Part shown: positions 22,555 through 25,384 of the stretch, piece by piece
Layout of the letters: each line of letters begins with the position of its first letter
Numbering within the stretch: position 1 is the first letter of the stretch
Source: JBFWML01 sp050251635
GTDB lineage: Bacteria > Campylobacterota > Campylobacteria > Campylobacterales > SZUA-545
Direction of reading: 5' to 3'
NCBI GenBank assembly: GCA_050251635.1
Contig: JBFWML010000031.1
Location: forward strand, 1 to 25,384
Length of the DNA stretch: 25,384 nt
Program-made: the position numbers and the translations under genes
The notes under the pieces: generated by a model
The model's input: the letters and a program-made list of their open reading frames with translations, nothing else
Told to the model about the DNA's origin: nothing
Database searches by the model: none

Positions 22555-22560
22555 GGGAGG
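22555..22560 (+). promoter_or_regulatory. Ribosome-binding site that decides the HlyD-family gene start
   Basis: GGGAGG lies 10 bases before the ATG at 22571 but only one base before an in-frame TTG at 22562. The spacing favours the ATG, which also gives a normal lipoprotein signal peptide. Confidence 0.7.
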
Positions 22561-22570
22561 GTTGTCTTTC

Positions 22571-23641
22571 ATGAATCGTTTTTTGACGACGAAAAATAGA
22601 GCGGCGGTCTTGACGATATTGGCTGGCGTGGCGCTTTCCGGCTGTTTTTTCGAAGGGGAGACGACAACATCGCAAGAGGTGGCAACCGGCAACGGACGCC
22701 TTGAAGCCACGGAAATTCTGGTGGCTGCCAAGGGGGCCGGACGAATCGTGGAGATGAGGGTCGATGAAGGTGATTGGGTCGATGCCAAAGAGGTGCTAGC
22801 CCGGATCGATTCCGAAACTTTGATCTCCCAGCTAAAACAGGCAAAGGCTCAGCTTGAGCAGGCCAAAACGGCGGTCGGCAGCGCCCGCGCGCAACTGCGC
22901 TTGCGCCAAAGCGAAAAGGCGGCGTTGGAGGCAACCCTTCTTCAACGAAAAGCGGAGCTGGAGGCGGCCAAAAGCCGATACGAACGGACCTTGGCCCTTT
23001 CGGGCGAAGGGGCCGCTTCCAAACAGGAGCAGGAAGATACCCTAGCCCGCCTCTTAAGCGCCGAAGCGGCGGTCAGCGCGGCTTCGGCGCAAATCGCCGC
23101 CGCCGAGGCCGCCGTAACGGCCGCCCGTACGCAGATAGTTTCGGCAGAATCGTCGGTTGAGGCTGCCGAAGCGCAGGTGGAGTATATCCAGACGCTGATC
23201 CGGGACAATACCTTAACGGCGCCTAGGGCCGGGCGGGTTCAGTACCGTATCGCTCAACCGGGGGAGGTTGTGGGCAGCGGCGGCCGCGTGGTGAGTCTGC
23301 TGGATTTGAGCGAGGTTTACATGACCTTTTTCCTGCCTACCGCCCAAGCCGGCAAGGTGGCGTTGGGAGCCGAGGCGTTAATCGTGCTTGACGCAGCGCC
23401 AAATTACGCCATTCCCGCCCATATTTCCTATGTGTCCGATGTGGCGCAGTTTACGCCCAAAACGGTCGAAACCGCCAAGGAGCGGGAAAAGCTGATGTTC
23501 CGCATTAAGGCTCGAGTCGATCCGGACCTTTTGAAGCGCTATACCGAACAAATCAAAGCCGGCTTGCCCGGCAGGGTGTGGGTTAAGCTCAAACCCGAAG
23601 CCCCGTGGCCTTCGGAGTTAAGCGATAAAGCGCGGCCATGA
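22571..23641 (+). CDS. HlyD/EmrA-type periplasmic adaptor lipoprotein (YhiI/YbhG-like)
   Basis: This is a 356-residue membrane-fusion protein. The N-terminus carries a lipobox LSGC with the modified Cys at 25. The first barrel-sandwich half is EILVAAKGAGRIVEMRVDEGDWV, then a long alpha-helical coiled-coil hairpin runs from ~85 to ~210, rich in Ala, Gln and Glu (AQLEQAKTAVGSARAQLRLR). The second half is NTLTAPRAGRVQYRIAQPGEVV. A beta-barrel and C-terminal segment follow (LMFRIKARVDPDLL, GLPGRVWVKL). Its stop overlaps the ABC gene start as ATGA. In E. coli an HlyD-family protein (yhiI) precedes rbbA in the same way. It probably bridges the ABC transporter to the outer-membrane factor encoded just upstream. 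Confidence 0.88.
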   Translation: MNRFLTTKNRAAVLTILAGVALSGCFFEGETTTSQEVATGNGRLEATEILVAAKGAGRIVEMRVDEGDWVDAKEVLARIDSETLISQLKQAKAQLEQAKTAVGSARAQLRLRQSEKAALEATLLQRKAELEAAKSRYERTLALSGEGAASKQEQEDTLARLLSAEAAVSAASAQIAAAEAAVTAARTQIVSAESSVEAAEAQVEYIQTLIRDNTLTAPRAGRVQYRIAQPGEVVGSGGRVVSLLDLSEVYMTFFLPTAQAGKVALGAEALIVLDAAPNYAIPAHISYVSDVAQFTPKTVETAKEREKLMFRIKARVDPDLLKRYTEQIKAGLPGRVWVKLKPEAPWPSELSDKARP

Positions 23642-25384
23642 GCGCCGTTTGCCTTACGGATGTGGGGTTGACCTACGGTAAAACCGTGGCGCTTAGGGAG
23701 ATATCCCTCAGCATACCAAGCGGTATGATGGTGGGGTTTATCGGGCCGGACGGGGTGGGAAAATCGAGCCTTTTGGCGCTTGTTTCCGGAGCCCGCGCGC
23801 TTCAAAAAGGAGACGTAGAGGTGCTGGGCGGGTCGATGGTCGATCGCAAGCACCGCGACCGGATCTGTCCCCATATTGCCTATATGCCCCAGGGTCTGGG
23901 AAAAAATCTTTATCCCACCCTAAGTATCGAGGAGAATCTTCAATTTTTCGGTCGGCTGTTCGGTCACGGCGCGTCTCAAAGACGCGCGCGCATCGACGAA
24001 CTGACGCGGGCGACGGGACTTTATCCTTTTCTCGATCGGCCCGCCGGAAACCTTTCGGGCGGGATGAAGCAGAAACTCGGCCTTTGCTGCGCCCTAATCC
24101 ACGATCCGCAGCTACTTATTCTGGATGAACCGACCACCGGGGTCGATCCGTTGTCCCGCAGCCAGTTTTGGGATTTGATCGACCGCATTCGCCAAGATCG
24201 GCCCCGGATGAGTATTTTGGTGGCGACCGCCTATATGGACGAGGCGGCCCGTTTCGATCGGCTGGTGGTGATGGATGAGGGCAGAATCCTCGCCGTCGAT
24301 ACCGCAAAAGCGCTTTACGAAGCGACCGGAACCGACTCTATGGAGGCCGCTTTTATCCAACTGTTACCCGAAGAGAAGCGCCGGCAGCACCAAGAGGTGG
24401 CGGTACCGCCCTTGGAGGAAAAAAAGAGGCAGATGGCTATCCGGGCGGAAAACCTTACCATGCGGTTTGGTTCGTTTACTGCCGTAGATGGCGTAAACTT
24501 TGAGATCCGTCAGGGGGAGATCTTCGGCTTTTTGGGTTCCAACGGCTGCGGAAAGACGACGACGATGAAGATGCTGACGGGTCTTTTGACGCCCAGCGCG
24601 GGAACGGTATCGCTCTTTGGAAGACCCGTCGATGCGGGCGGGATCGATGCCCGCAGGCGGGTGGGTTATATGTCTCAAGCATTCTCCCTCTACAACGAAT
24701 TGACGGTTTTGCAGAATCTGGTGCTCCATGCCCGTCTTTTCGGCGTTGAAGAGTCGGCGATCGACGATCGGGTTTCATTGATGATGGAGCGGTTCGGGCT
24801 TAAAAATGTGCCTGACGCGCTGCCCGAGAGCCTGCCGCTGGGAATGCGGCAACGGCTTTCGTTGGCGGTGGCGATGGTGCACGGGCCGGATCTTTTAATC
24901 CTTGACGAGCCCACTTCCGGGGTCGATCCGATCGCGCGGGATAACTTTTGGCGGATTATGATCGATTTGGCCCGAAACGACGGCGTAACGATCTTTATCT
25001 CGACCCATTTTATGAACGAAGGGGCCCGTTGCGATCGCATCAGCCTGATGCATGCCGGCCGAGTGCTGGATAGCGATACGCCGGCAAACCTGATCAAAAA
25101 GAAAAATGCATCCGATTTGGAAGATGCCTTTATCGAGTATCTTAAGGCGGCCGGGGCCGATGAGCTGCGCGAAAATCGATCCCTCTTTGAGGATTCCGAA
25201 AGAGAGCCGCCCCCACCCACCCCCACCCGGGCCTTTAGCCTTGCCCGTCTGTTAAGCTACGCGCAACGCGAAGGATTAGAGCTCGCGCGCGATCCGCTGC
25301 GGGCAACGATGGCGCTTTTGGGGAGCCTGATTTTAATGCTTTTTCTAGGTTACGGCATTAGTATGGATGTCGAAGATTTACGCT
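23638..25384 (+). CDS. Fused ABC transporter ATPase-ATPase-permease, RbbA/YhiH-like (3' cut by window)
   Basis: The frame is open from ATG 23638 to the window end (582 codons) and continues beyond. Two ABC ATPase domains are fused. Domain 1 has Walker A GPDGVGKSS (36-44), signature LSGGMKQ (139-145) and LLILDEP (159-165). Domain 2 has GSNGCGKTTT (300-309), LPLGMRQ (400-406) and LLILDEP (419-425). A transmembrane permease begins at ~555 (ATMALLGSLILMLFLGYGIS). Domain 1 lacks the switch His (ATAYMDEA, Ala198), while domain 2 keeps it (STHFMNEG, His457) but has a changed signature. This asymmetric pattern and the SYAQREGLELARDPLRA junction match the RbbA/YhiH family. It overlaps the adaptor gene by 4 bases. 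A partner permease gene is expected downstream. Confidence 0.9.
   Translation, partial: MSAVCLTDVGLTYGKTVALREISLSIPSGMMVGFIGPDGVGKSSLLALVSGARALQKGDVEVLGGSMVDRKHRDRICPHIAYMPQGLGKNLYPTLSIEENLQFFGRLFGHGASQRRARIDELTRATGLYPFLDRPAGNLSGGMKQKLGLCCALIHDPQLLILDEPTTGVDPLSRSQFWDLIDRIRQDRPRMSILVATAYMDEAARFDRLVVMDEGRILAVDTAKALYEATGTDSMEAAFIQLLPEEKRRQHQEVAVPPLEEKKRQMAIRAENLTMRFGSFTAVDGVNFEIRQGEIFGFLGSNGCGKTTTMKMLTGLLTPSAGTVSLFGRPVDAGGIDARRRVGYMSQAFSLYNELTVLQNLVLHARLFGVEESAIDDRVSLMMERFGLKNVPDALPESLPLGMRQRLSLAVAMVHGPDLLILDEPTSGVDPIARDNFWRIMIDLARNDGVTIFISTHFMNEGARCDRISLMHAGRVLDSDTPANLIKKKNASDLEDAFIEYLKAAGADELRENRSLFEDSEREPPPPTPTRAFSLARLLSYAQREGLELARDPLRATMALLGSLILMLFLGYGISMDVEDLR

Overview
The window looks like a chromosomal segment of a member of the Campylobacterota (epsilonproteobacteria) with unusually GC-rich coding sequence for that group. 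The evidence is the gene order map-infA-rpmJ-rpsM-rpsK-rpsD-rpoA-rplQ, an RpoA whose N-terminal domain carries the group-typical TLAHPIKR segment in place of the usual TLGNALRR, and the block nfu-TPR protein-murE-(panD)-ybaB-PDZ protein-ispA. From memory, that second block matches a Campylobacter jejuni neighbourhood (Cj1639-Cj1644). The genus cannot be fixed from the sequence alone.

Layout. 1-3529 is the end of the spc/alpha ribosomal operon (map 3' end, infA, L36, S13, S11, S4, RNA polymerase alpha, L17), closed by a strong intrinsic terminator at 3542-3570. 3659-8369 is a tightly packed housekeeping operon with several overlapping genes and TTG starts. It encodes an Nfu Fe-S carrier, a repeat protein, MurE, PanD, YbaB/EbfC, a periplasmic PDZ protein and a short-chain prenyl diphosphate synthase. 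8364-9107 is a small AT-rich island on the minus strand with two unknown small genes and a 125-bp segment bounded by a perfect 15-bp inverted repeat. 9108-11119 holds a ZIP-family metal transporter and, divergently, an NDH-2-like flavoprotein.

11120-16211 is a TetR-controlled cassette: a TetR regulator, an MMPL/RND-type exporter broken by a one-base frameshift, a LolA-like periplasmic protein and a DUF1302-like outer-membrane protein. Together they look like a route for a hydrophobic substrate to the outer membrane. 16225-25384 is a second TetR-controlled cluster: the regulator, a textbook sigma70 promoter with a downstream 20-bp operator, an RND tripartite pump (adaptor, HAE1 permease, NodT-type outer-membrane factor), then directly an HlyD-type lipoprotein adaptor and an RbbA/YhiH-type fused ABC protein cut by the window end. 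One outer-membrane factor therefore appears to serve both an RND and an ABC exporter.

No tRNA, rRNA, CRISPR array or intact insertion sequence was seen. The most notable points are the hybrid RND+ABC operon with its operator, the frameshift in the MMPL exporter, the small island with inverted repeats, and a strong excess of the palindrome CGATCG everywhere except the ribosomal operon.
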